Notes: generated by a model from the sequence alone, not told the origin. A stretch of DNA of 64,000 bases from an uncultured bacterium (GCA_903857865.1 CAIOGO010000017.1:1-64000); one strand, 5' to 3'. Counted from the stretch's first letter, positions 44,045-56,735 are shown. Made by a program: numbers and translations.

Positions 44045-45181
44045 TCAATCATCTAGTTCCAGATCGAGTGAACAGGGATCCCTCAGCATAAAGGCTCTGC
44101 CCTCACGAATGAGTGAACCTCGACACGACACAGTCTGCTGATTGTCATGAGCTTGGACGGCCTTGTGGTATTCTGCAGCGGGCAACTCAAGAAACACTTT
44201 CCGGGGCTGCCCGTCAATGAAGCCAAGCACGGTCACGCGCCCAATTGCCGCTCCCTCCGCACGTTCAAGCTTCACGACTGGGCCTCGCAACTCGAAATCC
44301 TCCTGTGGCGAGGTCTCACGGAAGAGCCTCGCTGCCTCCTCAATCACCGGGATCATGTCCCGTGGAAACACGATGCGCTTCGCGTCTCTACTCTGGAGCG
44401 GGCGGCTTTGCGCCCAGGAGAACCCTATCTCAACACTCCGCTCTGACTCATGGCCACCAGCAAGACCGAAAATCGCGTCACAAAGGTTTGCGCTCACCCC
44501 CTTTGGAACAGCGGCCTGGAACTCCTCAAACCGCCCTGTCGAAGCGGCCAGCTCAGCAGCTCTGCGCACAGCTGATACGGCTATCGACAGGGTAGTCGTC
44601 ACCCGACGCTCGAACGGCTCCTCAATCTCGAACAGCACACCTGTCGGCGATATCTCCAGGCCTGGAGGCACGCGGGAAATGACTGTGACTGTGTAACTTC
44701 CGAGTTCGGTTTGCCCCAGCCGGACTTGCCGCAGATATGCCATGGCTTGCTGCGGCTTGCGCGTTTGGTAGATGGCCCTTGGGGCAATGGCAGCACAGGC
44801 GCCCGCCATCATGAGATCGCGAGCGTTCGCGACAAGCTGGGCGCCGTGTTCGAGAGGCAGGGTCCCATCAGACGCATCCCCGTCTGCAACGCGAAGCCTT
44901 AGCACATCTGCCGATGCAGTCAGCAAGTCGCTCAGGATCTCGATTTGGGAGCGGTCCTCGACGATTTCCAGCGTCCTAAGAGCATCAGCCATCCGCAACG
45001 CGAAGTCCCCCAGACTGCGCTCCAGGGGGAGGGTGAGTTCGAAATCGCCCTCTCGGATCCACGTGGACCACAGAGATGAACTCGGTGGCACCTGGTGCCA
45101 GCCCTTTGCGCGAAGGTATGCAACGAACTCCAGGGGACGAATGGCAGCAAGGACATGGGCATCCCGAATCGATGCTCTCAC
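44045..45181 (-). CDS. Uncharacterised protein partnered with the DUF4365 protein
   Basis: 378 residues from a GTG at 45181 with GGAGGTC upstream; the GTGA overlap with the DUF4365 stop couples them. I do not recognise the family. It starts RASIRDAHVLAAIRPLEFVA, is mixed alpha/beta, has no membrane segment, and ends in a beta-rich region (RVTVLGFIDGQPRKVFLEL) and a very acidic tail (SLDLELDD). The middle (VTTTLSIAVSAVRRAAELA) is helical. No nuclease or NTPase motif was seen. Fixed pairing with a nuclease-like gene inside a restriction locus suggests a defence module or an accessory specificity protein. Confidence 0.75.
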   Translation of the reverse strand: MRASIRDAHVLAAIRPLEFVAYLRAKGWHQVPPSSSLWSTWIREGDFELTLPLERSLGDFALRMADALRTLEIVEDRSQIEILSDLLTASADVLRLRVADGDASDGTLPLEHGAQLVANARDLMMAGACAAIAPRAIYQTRKPQQAMAYLRQVRLGQTELGSYTVTVISRVPPGLEISPTGVLFEIEEPFERRVTTTLSIAVSAVRRAAELAASTGRFEEFQAAVPKGVSANLCDAIFGLAGGHESERSVEIGFSWAQSRPLQSRDAKRIVFPRDMIPVIEEAARLFRETSPQEDFELRGPVVKLERAEGAAIGRVTVLGFIDGQPRKVFLELPAAEYHKAVQAHDNQQTVSCRGSLIREGRAFMLRDPCSLDLELDD

Positions 45182-45675
45182 GGCTGACCTCCTTCTGCTA
45201 TTCGCCGCATCATCTCCTGAAGAGCCCCTGGCGTAAAGAGCTGCGCCCGGGGGACGCTCACGGTGACACTCGCCAGGTTCCCTCTCGAATTCAGGCCGCG
45301 GAGGGAGGTCCAGTAAGCGCAGTGGCGCATCACAAGTTCCTCTTCCGATTGGGTAAGCCAATCGGGAACTTTCTCTGGCACGACCAGAACCACAAGTATC
45401 CGTGGCACCAGGAAGTTCCCAGCCCGGAGTTCCTCGTAGTTCTTGACCTTTAGGGGATATCTGAGCTCGTGCTCGTCCATGACTTCGCGCGACGTGCACT
45501 TCAGCTGCAATTCCAGCCTCGGCGATCTCGTCGTGCCGCCGCCCCCGGCAGCCGCTATGCCCCAGTCTACGCTGTCGCTGTCAACCTCTGGCTTGTAGCA
45601 TGTGTACCCAGCAGCTGCAGCGACGGCGCGCACGTACGCATTGCTGAACTGCTCTTTCATTTGCGCTACATCCAT
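45178..45675 (-). CDS. DUF4365-type nuclease-like protein
   Basis: 165 residues. The DUF4365 pattern is KEQFSNAYVRAVAAAAGY, then SVDWGIA (Asp37) and RLELQLKCT (Glu55, Gln57, Lys59), which resembles a PD-(D/E)XK core with Asp and Q/E-x-K. The fold is known in defence-associated proteins and in some antiphage loci; activity is not established. Its ATG at 45675 overlaps the hsdS stop by ten bases, so it is translated with hsdS, and its stop overlaps the next gene by four bases. Confidence 0.75.
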   Translation of the reverse strand: MDVAQMKEQFSNAYVRAVAAAAGYTCYKPEVDSDSVDWGIAAAGGGGTTRSPRLELQLKCTSREVMDEHELRYPLKVKNYEELRAGNFLVPRILVVLVVPEKVPDWLTQSEEELVMRHCAYWTSLRGLNSRGNLASVTVSVPRAQLFTPGALQEMMRRIAEGGQP

Positions 45676-46949
45676 TGCGCCGCCTCCACTGGCACACACG
45701 CCAGCGTTTTCGTATCGAACGCGCCGGACAGCAGTCTCGGCAGGAGCGCGTCGCGCAAAGCGGCGAGTACGCGGACTTCACACTTGCCGGAGAGGATGCG
45801 ATCGTACAATGGCTCGCACAAACCGTTGAAAGCGGCGAGGGCCGATGCCGCTGGGACCACAACCGAGAAATTGTCTATGTCGTTCTTCCCGAGGTGAATG
45901 ACGGTCGTCGCGGTCTCAGTGGCTTCAACTTGGGCGAGCAGCGCAACAATGCTGTTGCGGACAAAGGCCGCTGAGCAGTTGCCCGTAGGAATGAACACGC
46001 ATACTCGCTGGTTGAGCCAAGCCTCGACGCCACCCCATAGGTAGGCACGGAACTCACCATCCATACCCACGACGATGTCACCCGGCCGCACCTTGTAGCC
46101 CTTTGGATGCACCTCCGACGTCCAGACACCGGGGCTCTCGTTCGGAAGGTCGCGAATGCGAATGAGCGGTGACCCGACCTGTTCGGTGTTGAACTCGCGC
46201 GATGCGTAAGGTGCGCCGTAGGCGACATCTGCGATGGCATAAACAGAACGCACCGGCCACCCCTTCGGGATCTTCCCTAACTCCGAATCCTCGAACGAAT
46301 CGGGGAAGAGATCGGCGATGTGGGGCGGGAGGCCAGTGTCGCGGCCTTCGGCCTTGGCGCGGACGGGATCGAAGTCGACGAACCACGACTTGAAGAGCGC
46401 TCGCGCCATGGCCTCCAGCATCTCGCTCACTCGCCGGTTCAGCTCGATCTTGTCGTCTAGCGTGCCGAGGATGTGGGCGATGGCGCGCTGTTCCGCGAGG
46501 GGACGAATCGGGATCGGCAACGCCTCAAGAAGCGGGATGCGCAGGTTGCTCACCGTCGACCCGGTACCCTCGTTCACGCCGATCTCGTGCTGAACGGCCT
46601 CAGATTGTAGGGCGTAGAGGAGGTACCGCGGCTCGGCGCGGCTTCGGTCAGGGCGCAGAAGCACCATTCTCTGGCCGAGGCAACACCGAAGACCGGACGG
46701 GATCATACACACTTGGCCCATGGGCGCTTCGCGAGTGATGACAAGGTCTCCTTCCGTAGGCGTGGCGCGCCTTGTGCGCTCTGCAAAGTAGGTCTCATCT
46801 GTGTAGCTGGGTTCTGAGAGATCGAGCCTGCCGTTGCGAATGTTCTGGCTGCGGAGAACGACTGCGCCGCCAGCTGTCCAAACGGGCGTCGAATGAGGGC
46901 AGTCGACGATCGCTTCGCAGAGTTCTGCCAGTCGAGCGTCACCCGCCAT
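45666..46949 (-). CDS. hsdS: Type I restriction specificity subunit HsdS
   Basis: 427 residues. Two target-recognition halves: the first has VVLRSQNIRNGRLDL and GDLVITREAPMGQ, the second LIRIRDLPNES, GDIVVGMDGEFRAYLW. The conserved helical spacer is ALPIPIRPLAEQRAIAHILGTLDDKIELNRR. It recognises the bipartite DNA target for both methylation and cutting. The ATG at 46949 overlaps the hsdM-tail copy by 11 bases, the same overlap as between the real hsdM and the nuclease gene. GGAGC is upstream. Confidence 0.92.
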   Translation of the reverse strand: MAGDARLAELCEAIVDCPHSTPVWTAGGAVVLRSQNIRNGRLDLSEPSYTDETYFAERTRRATPTEGDLVITREAPMGQVCMIPSGLRCCLGQRMVLLRPDRSRAEPRYLLYALQSEAVQHEIGVNEGTGSTVSNLRIPLLEALPIPIRPLAEQRAIAHILGTLDDKIELNRRVSEMLEAMARALFKSWFVDFDPVRAKAEGRDTGLPPHIADLFPDSFEDSELGKIPKGWPVRSVYAIADVAYGAPYASREFNTEQVGSPLIRIRDLPNESPGVWTSEVHPKGYKVRPGDIVVGMDGEFRAYLWGGVEAWLNQRVCVFIPTGNCSAAFVRNSIVALLAQVEATETATTVIHLGKNDIDNFSVVVPAASALAAFNGLCEPLYDRILSGKCEVRVLAALRDALLPRLLSGAFDTKTLACVPVEAAQWM

Positions 46950-47082
46950 ACCCAAGCTCCTTCCTGCCTTCACCAAAGTCCCGGCAGGCGGACAGGTTGG
47001 CTGCCACCTGTCTGCCGTAGCCTCGGCACAGGCAGGCGGCTTCGGCCTGCCGCTCGCGCAGCGTCGCGGTGAGTCGCTTCAT
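46939..47082 (-). pseudogene. Duplicated 3' end of hsdM
   Basis: 47 codons: [16 protein letters not shown], then an inserted GC-rich palindromic stretch (CLCRGYGRQVAANLSAC), then RKELGYGG and TGA. The real HsdM ends [20 protein letters not shown]...RELGYGG. The copy's start overlaps the nuclease stop (ATGA) and its end overlaps hsdS by 11 bases, keeping translational coupling across the insertion. Confidence 0.85.
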
Positions 47083-48204
47083 CGTTCATTCTCCTCGCGA
47101 CTGAGCTCCGCCTCGATCTCCTCAATCGTTGGTAGGCTGGCCTGGAGCTCCTCTGGCAGGGCATGGGTGAGCCGCGTATCCCATTCAGCTACGCTGATGG
47201 GTCTGGTGCTGCCACCGAGGGCATACTCGACCAGCACGCGGTTCTTCTCGTGCACGAGCAGCAGACCCAGGGTTGGCTTGTCGTTGGGGTGGCAGAGCAG
47301 CCGGTCTACCGCCGTCATGTACATACCCAGTTGTGCGCCATCGCCGGGCTGGAACTTGCGGGCCTTGAGCTCGATCACTACATACCGGCGCAGTTTAAGG
47401 TGGTAGAAGAGCAGGTCGAGATAGAAGTCGTCGTCGCCAATTTCCAGATGCACCTGCCGGCCGACGAAGGCGAAGCCCTGACCGAGTTCTAGGAGGAACT
47501 TCTGCATGTGCGCGACCAGGCCCTGCTCCAGTTCAGCCTCGCGACGCGGTGCGTCGGTACCCAGGAAGTCGAAGAGGTAGGGGTCCTTGAAGACCTGCAC
47601 TGCCATATCGGAATCCGGCGGCGGCAACGTGGCTGGGAAGTTGGTCTGCGCTTTGCCCTGCCGACGGTGGGCCTGAGCCTCGATCTGGAGAACCAGGATG
47701 TTGCTGGACCAGCCGTACTCCAGAGTTTTCGCAGCATACCAGAGTCGGTCGTCGGGGCTGCGGAGCTTCTCGAGCAACGCAAGATTGTGCCGCCAACTCA
47801 ATTGTGCAACGCTCTGTTGCACAATTTCGGGATCAGGCCATGCCGCCGCAAACGCCCGCATGTACTTCAGGTTGCGCGGCGAGAACCCCTTCATCTCGGG
47901 GAAGGCCTCGCGCAGATCAGCGGCAAGGCGATCAATGACCCGGCTGCCCCAGCCCTGAACGTCCTGCTTGTCCAGAATGCTGCGCCCGATGTCCCAGTAT
48001 AGAAGCACCATCACGGCATTGCTGGCGAGCACCACGCGCAGGCGTTGCTGCTGGATGCGCGCCTTGAGGTCCGCGAGCCAGGCCGCGTAGTCCGGCGGCG
48101 CGTCGCTAGTGGGCGGCGGCACGGGGAACATGACGCTGCGGTCGACGCGGCCACGCTGCTTGCGGTCCGGCACTGGATCCGATTTAGCGACCGCGCGTTC
48201 TTTC

Positions 48205-48215
<11 letters not shown>
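47079..48215 (-). CDS. YhcG-like PDDEXK nuclease (DUF1016)
   Basis: 378 residues. The DUF1016 N-terminal region is [19 protein letters not shown] and [17 protein letters not shown]. The C-terminal nuclease domain is [20 protein letters not shown] with [16 protein letters not shown]...E-x-K of the PD-(D/E)XK superfamily. YhcG-type proteins associate with restriction and abortive defence loci. The start at 48215 (ATGGCGGGTAAG) overlaps the hsdM stop by 11 bases. It occupies the place hsdS would normally have, directly after hsdM. Confidence 0.88.
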
Positions 48216-49812
<1,597 letters not shown>

Positions 49813-49856
49813 GGGATGCAGAACTCGGAGCCGCCTCCTCCAAACGGATCTACGTG

Positions 49857-49885
49857 AGTCTAACGAAGCCGATGCGTCGCAACAA
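49857..49885 (-). promoter_or_regulatory. Promoter of the restriction operon
   Basis: Minus strand TTGTTG (49885-49880), 17-base spacer, TAGACT (49862-49857), 45 bases before the hsdM ATG. Confidence 0.5.
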
Positions 49886-49977
49886 CACCAGGGGGGATGG
49901 CACGACACCGGAGCGGATGGAAGCGAAGCCTTGAACCTTTGCCACAGCAGGGACGACACACCGGAGAGGAGGCCCGG

Positions 49978-50595
49978 ATGGGGATGCCGGCTTGGCGAAT
50001 TCTGTGGCTCTGGGGAAGACTCGGGAGGCGGATGCACGTCGTCCATCAGCAGGTGGTTCGCGTTGAGGATGTGTTTGGGGACAAGGATCGGATCCTCGAT
50101 CTGGGCGGCGGTGGCGCCGGCGTGATCGGGCAGCTGCGCGGGCAACAGGTCACTGCCGTCGATATCCGACAGGATGAACTCGACGAGTCGCCGCCGGGGC
50201 CGATCAAGGTGGTGGCAGACGCCAAAGCGCTCCCGTTTCCTGATGGGTCTTTCGATACAGTGACCGCGTTCTTCTTCCTGATGTACGTTCCGGCGGCGGA
50301 TCGCGCGGCGGTTCTCAGAGAGGCCCATCGCGTGCTCTGCCCTGGAGGGACACTCCACGTCTGGGACGCGGTCATTCCTGCTCGTGGCGAACGAACCCAA
50401 GAGCTGTTCGTGGTTCCTGTGCGGGCGGAGCTCCCTGATCAGACCATCACGACAGCCTACGGCGTTCCGTGGAAGGGTCGAGAGATGTCTGGCGATAGCA
50501 TCGCGCGGATGGCACGGGACGTCGGCTTCGCTGTAACCGCCATAGCGCAAGAAGGTGAGACGTTCCGCCTGACCCTGACACGACCGACGGGGTAG
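49978..50595 (+). CDS. Class I SAM-dependent methyltransferase
   Basis: 205 residues. Motif I is [16 protein letters not shown], followed by [11 protein letters not shown] (motif II), [18 protein letters not shown] (motif IV) and [19 protein letters not shown] (motif V/VI), the UbiE/Methyltransf_11 type. The substrate is unknown. AGGAGG is six bases before the ATG at 49978. It is divergent from hsdM and 225 bases upstream of metK, which makes its methyl donor. Confidence 0.85.
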   Translation: MGMPAWRILWLWGRLGRRMHVVHQQVVRVEDVFGDKDRILDLGGGGAGVIGQLRGQQVTAVDIRQDELDESPPGPIKVVADAKALPFPDGSFDTVTAFFFLMYVPAADRAAVLREAHRVLCPGGTLHVWDAVIPARGERTQELFVVPVRAELPDQTITTAYGVPWKGREMSGDSIARMARDVGFAVTAIAQEGETFRLTLTRPTG

Positions 50596-50755
50596 AGCGT
50601 CCCGTCTCCAGCAACTTGCGGTCGGAGCCGACATAGCGACGTAGGTCGGAGTCGGCACGGGCGCGAGCACCTGTCGCCACGATGGCCTTCACCTCGAAAT
50701 CCGGTCCAGCTCCAGTGCCGGCACACATCCGTTTGAACATGCCCCCCCGAAGAAA

Positions 50756-50773
50756 GCCGTTCGATGGAACGGC
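50756..50773 (+). promoter_or_regulatory. Hairpin in the metK leader
   Basis: GCCGTTC (50756-50762) pairs with GAACGGC (50767-50773) around a 4-base loop, 47 bases before the metK ATG. It does not match a SAM riboswitch that I can recognise; a leader structure or terminator of the methyltransferase gene is possible. Confidence 0.3.
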
Positions 50774-50820
50774 GACTGGAAAGAAAACTGGGAACTTGTA
50801 CGCTTGAGGAAAGGAGCGAC

Positions 50821-52005
50821 ATGACGATCTCGAGGAGCTACCGAACGTCGGAGTCGGTCACGGAAGGCCACCCGGACAAGGTGGCGGACAGAATCTCGGA
50901 CGCGGTCCTTGACGCGGTGCTGCGCGACGACCCATCGTCCCACGTCGCGTGCGAGACGTTCCTCACGACCGGACTCGTCGTCGTGGGCGGGGAGATCACG
51001 ACCAAGACCTACGTCGACATCCCGTCGCTCGTTCGCCGCGTCCTGTCCGACATCGGCTACGACCGGCCGGAGTTGGGGTTCCACTTTCAGGATTGCGCGG
51101 TCCTCTCAGCCATCAAGGAACAGTCGAAGGACATCGCGGATGCCGTGGGGAATCCCTCTGAGAAGCGCGAAGGCTCGAAGGATCCGCTCAACGAACTTGG
51201 AGCCGGCGACCAGGGCATCACGTTCGGCTACGCGAGGTCGGACACCGAGACCCTGATGCCTCTCACGATTCACCTCGCCCATCGCCTGGCGCAGCGCATG
51301 GCCGCCGTGCGGAAGGATAAGACCGTTCCCTTCCTTCGCCCCGACGGCAAGACGCAGGTAACCGTCGAGTACGAGGGCGATCGGCCGATTCGCGTCGACA
51401 CGGTGCTCCTCGCGGCCCAGCACGGACCTGACGTCGCGCGAGAGGAGATCGAGCGCGAGCTTCTTCGCCACGTCGTGGAACCCGTGCTCGGCCGCTGGCT
51501 CGATGAGAAGACGCTGGTGCTCATCAATACGTCCGGCCAGTTCGTCATCGGCGGCCCGGCGTCGGACTCGGGCGTGACCGGGCGGAAGATCATTGTCGAC
51601 ACGTACGGCGGGTTCTCTTCGCACGGGGGCGGCGCGTTCTCTGGCAAGGATCCGACGAAGGTCGACCGCACCGGCGCCTACATGGCCCGTTACGTGGCGA
51701 AGAACCTCGTGGCTGCGGGGCTCGCACGCGAAGTCGAGGTCGAGATTGCCTACGCCATCGGCCGGGCTGCGCCGCTGGCCGTCAACGTTCAGAGCTACGG
51801 AACCGGAACGGTGTCCGACGAGCGCCTGCGCGACGTCGTGCTCAAGACCTTCGACCTGCGCCCCAAGGCGATCATCGACGCGTTCGATCTCCTGCGGCCG
51901 ATCTACGAGCCGTTGTCCGCCTACGGCCACTTCGGCCGCACGGACCTCGCCCTGCCTTGGGAGCAAACCGACGCGGCCGATCGTCTGGCGCGCGCGATTC
52001 GCTAG
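50821..52005 (+). CDS. metK: S-adenosylmethionine synthetase
   Basis: 394 residues. The conserved blocks are [37 protein letters not shown] (the GAGDQG hexapeptide), [18 protein letters not shown] and [23 protein letters not shown]. It makes AdoMet from methionine and ATP in the cytoplasm. AAAGGAG is six bases before the ATG at 50821. The frame extends upstream without support. Confidence 0.97.
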   Translation: MTISRSYRTSESVTEGHPDKVADRISDAVLDAVLRDDPSSHVACETFLTTGLVVVGGEITTKTYVDIPSLVRRVLSDIGYDRPELGFHFQDCAVLSAIKEQSKDIADAVGNPSEKREGSKDPLNELGAGDQGITFGYARSDTETLMPLTIHLAHRLAQRMAAVRKDKTVPFLRPDGKTQVTVEYEGDRPIRVDTVLLAAQHGPDVAREEIERELLRHVVEPVLGRWLDEKTLVLINTSGQFVIGGPASDSGVTGRKIIVDTYGGFSSHGGGAFSGKDPTKVDRTGAYMARYVAKNLVAAGLAREVEVEIAYAIGRAAPLAVNVQSYGTGTVSDERLRDVVLKTFDLRPKAIIDAFDLLRPIYEPLSAYGHFGRTDLALPWEQTDAADRLARAIR

Positions 52006-52144
52006 TCCAAGCGGGCCTTGGCTGTCCAGTTTCACAGCAGTGTTTGCAGTCGGCGGCAGTTGAGATAAGGGAGGGCGGCGAACGCGCGTAGCGGGCTCTC
52101 ACGCCAAGAGCGCAAGAGACGGCAGGGTCACTGTAGCGTCGCAC

Positions 52145-52200
52145 GCGTTCGGTTCTAACGAGAGAACGCGCTAATGCGCTCGGTTCTGCCGAGAGAGCGC
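52145..52200. repeat. Two tandem hairpins with compensatory stem change
   Basis: Unit 1 (52145-52169) has stem GCGTTC/GAACGC; unit 2 (52176-52200) has stem GCGCTC/GAGCGC. Both are 25 bases with nearly the same loop (GGTTCT, two variable bases, CGAGA). The T-A pair of unit 1 is C-G in unit 2, so pairing is kept. Confidence 0.6.
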
Positions 52201-52453
52201 ACCACCTTTGTGTGCGACGTTCATGTGTCGGCAGACGATCGTCGCGAACGTCGTCGCGGAGACGGTAACGTCGGAGGCAAGCTCCGACGCTACAGTGGAG
52301 CTGTTCACTCCGTACGGCGCCGACGGGCTGCGTCCCCGTCAGCCGACGTGGCGCAGATCTTCTTGGGCGCGATCCACCACGAAGTCCGGCAGGAGGTCTG
52401 AAGTGTCAACACCATTCCGAAATTGGACAGGCTAGGCTTAGCCTGTCCCAGGC
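52201..52453. other. Intergenic region between metK and thrS 3' ends
   Basis: No supported gene. A plus-strand open frame from 52174 ends at a TGA near 52401 (SADVAQIFLGAIHHEVRQEV) without family recognition. A 9-bp perfect stem GACAGGCTA/TAGCCTGTC (52426-52434, 52439-52447) lies six bases after the thrS stop and may terminate thrS. Confidence 0.4.
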
Positions 52454-54394
52454 CTATGCCTGCCAGTTCTCCGCCGACTTCGAGCGGACGATGCTGTTCG
52501 CCGTATCGATGAACGCCTTCACCGGAACGGCGCCGGCATCCTCTCCGTTGCGGAGCCGCAGCGCGACCGCGCCCGCCTCGGCCTCGCGGTCGCCGACGAC
52601 GAGCATGTACGGGATCTTGTCGAGCTGCGCGGCGCGGATCTTCGAGTTCATCCGCTCCGAGGTGTCGTCCACGACCGCCCGCAGTCCTGCGTTCCGCAGC
52701 CGCTGCGCCACGTCGGCCGCGTAGGCGTTGTGGCGGTCGGCGATGGGAATCACAACGGCCTGAACCGGAGCAAGCCAAACGGGGAAGGCTCCGCCGTAGT
52801 GCTCGATGAGGCACCCGATGAAGCGCTCGAGGCTTCCGAGAAGGGCGCGATGCACCATGTACGGGCGATGCTCGGCTCCATCCTCCCCGATGTACGTCAT
52901 GTCGAAGCGCTCGGGCAGGTTGAAGTCGAACTGGATCGTCGAGCACTGCCACGCTCGGCCGAGCGTGTCGCGCACTTTGATGTCGATCTTCGGTCCGTAG
53001 AACGCGCCGCCGCCGTCGTCCACCTTGTACGGCAGCCCGTGGGCATCGAGCGCGGCGCGCAAGGCGGCGGTGGCTTGCTCCCAGCGCTCCGGCTCGCCGA
53101 CGGCCTTGCCGGCGTGGGGCCGCGTCGCGAGGTAGATGTCGAAGTCGCGGAATCCAAAGGCCGAAAGCATGTTCACGCTGAACTCGTAGACCCCGCGAAT
53201 CTCCGCGTCGACCTGGTCGGGACGGCAGATGATGTGCCCGTCGTCGATCGTGAATCCCCGCACGCGGAGGAGTCCATGCAGGACGCCCGACCGCTCGTAC
53301 CGATACACGGTGCCGAGTTCGGCCATGCGGATCGGAAGCTCGCGATAGGAATGGCCGCGCGTCTTGTAGATCAGGATCTGATACGGGCAGTTCATCGGCT
53401 TCACGTAGTAGTCGGCCCCGTCGATGTCCATCGGCGAGTACATGTTCTCGCGGTAGAAATCGAGGTGGCCGCTCGTCGCCCACAGCTGGGACTTGCCGAT
53501 GTGCGGCGTGGCCACGATGTCGTAGCCCTGGCGATCGTGCTCCGCGTACCAGAATTCCTCGATCGTGCGGCGCAGCCGCGCGCCCTTGGGGTGCCAGCAG
53601 ATGAGGCCGGCTCCACCCTCTTCGTGAATGCTGAACAGGTCGAGATCCTTGCCAAGCTTGCGGTGGTCGCGCTTCGCCGCCTCCTCGAGCCGCCAGAGGT
53701 ACTGCTCGAGATCCTTCGCCCTCTCCCACGCCGTGCCGTAGATCCGCTGGAGCATCGGGCGAGCCTCGTCGCCGCGCCAGTAGGCGCCGGCCACAGAGAG
53801 GAGCTTCACGGCATCGGGCCGCAGCCCGCCAGTCGAGCGAAGGTGCGGGCCGCGGCACAGGTCGACGAACTCGCCCTGCTCAAAGATGCTGACGACGTCA
53901 TCCTCGATGTCCGCGAGAAGCTCGAGCTTGTAGGTTTCCCCCCGTCCTTCGAACAGGGTTCGCGCCTCGGCCTTGGTCATCTCCCGGCGGACGATGGGCA
54001 GATCCGCGGCGATGATTCCGCGCATTTCCTCCGCGATCTGCGCGAGATCCTCCTCGGCGAGCGGCGTCGGGAGATCAAGGTCATAGTAGAAGCCTTCCTC
54101 GATCGCCGGACCGATGCCGAGTTGCACACCCGGGAATCTTCGCTTTACGGCCTGCGCCATGACGTGGGACGCTGTGTGACGCAGCGTTTGCAGGGCCTCC
54201 GGCCCGCCGGGGCCGATCACCGCGAGGTCCCCGTCGACCAGGGCAGCCTCTCGCAGGTCGTGCAGCTCCCCGTTGAAGCGGACGCAGACGGCCGCCTTCG
54301 CCAGTCTCGGGCCGATGCCCTCGGCCACCTCGAGAAAGGAGGCTCCTCTCTTCACTTCACGCACGGAGCCGTCGGGCAGCGTGATCCGAATCAT
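52454..54394 (-). CDS. thrS: Threonyl-tRNA synthetase
   Basis: 646 residues. TGS domain at the N-terminus (RITLPDGSVREVKRGASFLE), editing domain with HTASHVMAQAVKRRFPG, and the class II core: FYRENMYSPMDIDGADYYVK, MNCPYQILIYKTRGHSYRELP and RYERSGVLHGLLRVRGFTIDD. CxH zinc ligands are seen in MNCP and FTIDDGHI. The C-terminal anticodon domain is VWLAPVQAVVIPIADRHNAYA. GGAGG lies five bases before the ATG at 54394. A longer frame (54445) would add an unsupported extension. Confidence 0.96.
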   Translation of the reverse strand: MIRITLPDGSVREVKRGASFLEVAEGIGPRLAKAAVCVRFNGELHDLREAALVDGDLAVIGPGGPEALQTLRHTASHVMAQAVKRRFPGVQLGIGPAIEEGFYYDLDLPTPLAEEDLAQIAEEMRGIIAADLPIVRREMTKAEARTLFEGRGETYKLELLADIEDDVVSIFEQGEFVDLCRGPHLRSTGGLRPDAVKLLSVAGAYWRGDEARPMLQRIYGTAWERAKDLEQYLWRLEEAAKRDHRKLGKDLDLFSIHEEGGAGLICWHPKGARLRRTIEEFWYAEHDRQGYDIVATPHIGKSQLWATSGHLDFYRENMYSPMDIDGADYYVKPMNCPYQILIYKTRGHSYRELPIRMAELGTVYRYERSGVLHGLLRVRGFTIDDGHIICRPDQVDAEIRGVYEFSVNMLSAFGFRDFDIYLATRPHAGKAVGEPERWEQATAALRAALDAHGLPYKVDDGGGAFYGPKIDIKVRDTLGRAWQCSTIQFDFNLPERFDMTYIGEDGAEHRPYMVHRALLGSLERFIGCLIEHYGGAFPVWLAPVQAVVIPIADRHNAYAADVAQRLRNAGLRAVVDDTSERMNSKIRAAQLDKIPYMLVVGDREAEAGAVALRLRNGEDAGAVPVKAFIDTANSIVRSKSAENWQA

Positions 54395-54477
54395 CCTTGC
54401 CTCCTCCACAGCGCAGCCATCATCGGGACCGCAGTTCAGCGCCACGTCGTACGTAACGCGAACGCCGCGTTGGCGCT

Positions 54478-55857
<1,380 letters not shown>

Positions 55858-55864
55858 GTTCTCC

Positions 55865-56410
55865 TCACCACGCAAGCTCTTCGAGAACGATCTGATCATT
55901 CGTGTAGATGTCGATCTCCGCCGCGATCAGAAGCGAGCGGCGAGCGATATCGGCCATGGGCAGCGGCCCACATGACAGGAAGGCCTTGGCCGCCGCCAGG
56001 GCGTACGGGCCTCCGGAACCGATCGCCATCACGCGGCCGTCGGGCTCGAGGACATCCCCGGTTCCGGAGATCATGAGCAAGGCTTCCTCGCTCGTTACGA
56101 GCATGATGGCCTCAAGGTGGCGTAGAATACGGTCAGTTCGCCACTCTTTGGTCAACTCGACCGCCGCCCGCCGGAGTTTCCCATCGTACTTCTTCAGCTT
56201 TCCCTCAAACTTGTCGAGCAACGCCAGGCAGTCGGCCGTGGCGCCGGCGAAACCGACGAGGACGTGGTCATCATGCAAGCGGTAGACTTTCCGCGTGGTC
56301 TTCTTGATGATCGTCGTCTCGAACGTGGCCTGCCCGTCGCTGGCAATGACGGCTCTTCGTTCCTCCGGCGAGTGAAGCGCGAGAATGGTTGTGTTCCGGA
56401 CGCGTTCCAT
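55865..56410 (-). CDS. hslV: ATP-dependent protease peptidase subunit HslV
   Basis: 181 residues. It starts MERVRNTTILALHS: a short propeptide followed by TT, so the catalytic threonine is released by processing, as in Bacillus and Thermotoga CodW/HslV. ASDGQATFE and the SGTGDVLEPDGRVMAIGSGG core are typical. With HslU it forms the bacterial proteasome-like protease. There is no Shine-Dalgarno sequence; the -10 element ends eight bases before the ATG, so the mRNA is likely leaderless. Confidence 0.95.
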   Translation of the reverse strand: MERVRNTTILALHSPEERRAVIASDGQATFETTIIKKTTRKVYRLHDDHVLVGFAGATADCLALLDKFEGKLKKYDGKLRRAAVELTKEWRTDRILRHLEAIMLVTSEEALLMISGTGDVLEPDGRVMAIGSGGPYALAAAKAFLSCGPLPMADIARRSLLIAAEIDIYTNDQIVLEELAW

Positions 56411-56418
56411 AGGCGCCC

Positions 56419-56447
56419 ATTCTAGATCTCTTGCGCTCTTCCTTCAA
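56419..56447 (-). promoter_or_regulatory. Promoter of hslVU, leaderless geometry
   Basis: Minus strand TTGAAG (56447-56442), 17-base spacer, TAGAAT (56424-56419); the ATG begins at 56410. Confidence 0.55.
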
Positions 56448-56735
56448 CGAAGCTAAAGACACCCTGGGATGGAGCTCCGCCCGACACAACAACAAGCGCA
56501 TTCTCCTCTCCATAGAGTGTTGTTGTAGTAGTAGTGCCGTTCGGAAGAGGGGAAAACTGCCCACGTGGCGCTGGAATCAGATCTTACGCCTTCAGGTGAC
56601 TGCCGAAAGCTTGGGGACACCGCCCACCAGCCTGTAGATAACTCTACTGCGTCGCCAGACGTCCCCGTCTTCTCCCCCGCTCCTCCCCAGGATGCGTGCC
56701 TTCAGGGCCTCTGTCTATTCACAAGATCGGGCGGC
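56448..56735. other. Intergenic region between dnaA and hslV
   Basis: No supported gene. It has a TTGTTGT/ACAACAA pair around 56486-56527 and weak DnaA-box-like words (TGTAGATAA near 56633, CTATTCACA near 56715), none exact. Confidence 0.35.

Noticed and set aside
50596-50820. SAM riboswitch upstream of metK
   Set aside because: Only short hairpins were seen; none of the conserved SAM riboswitch cores could be matched by eye.
52401-52447. Possible insertion-sequence end near TGTCAACACCATTCCG
   Set aside because: It resembles some IS termini from memory, but no transposase gene, matching opposite end or target duplication was found.
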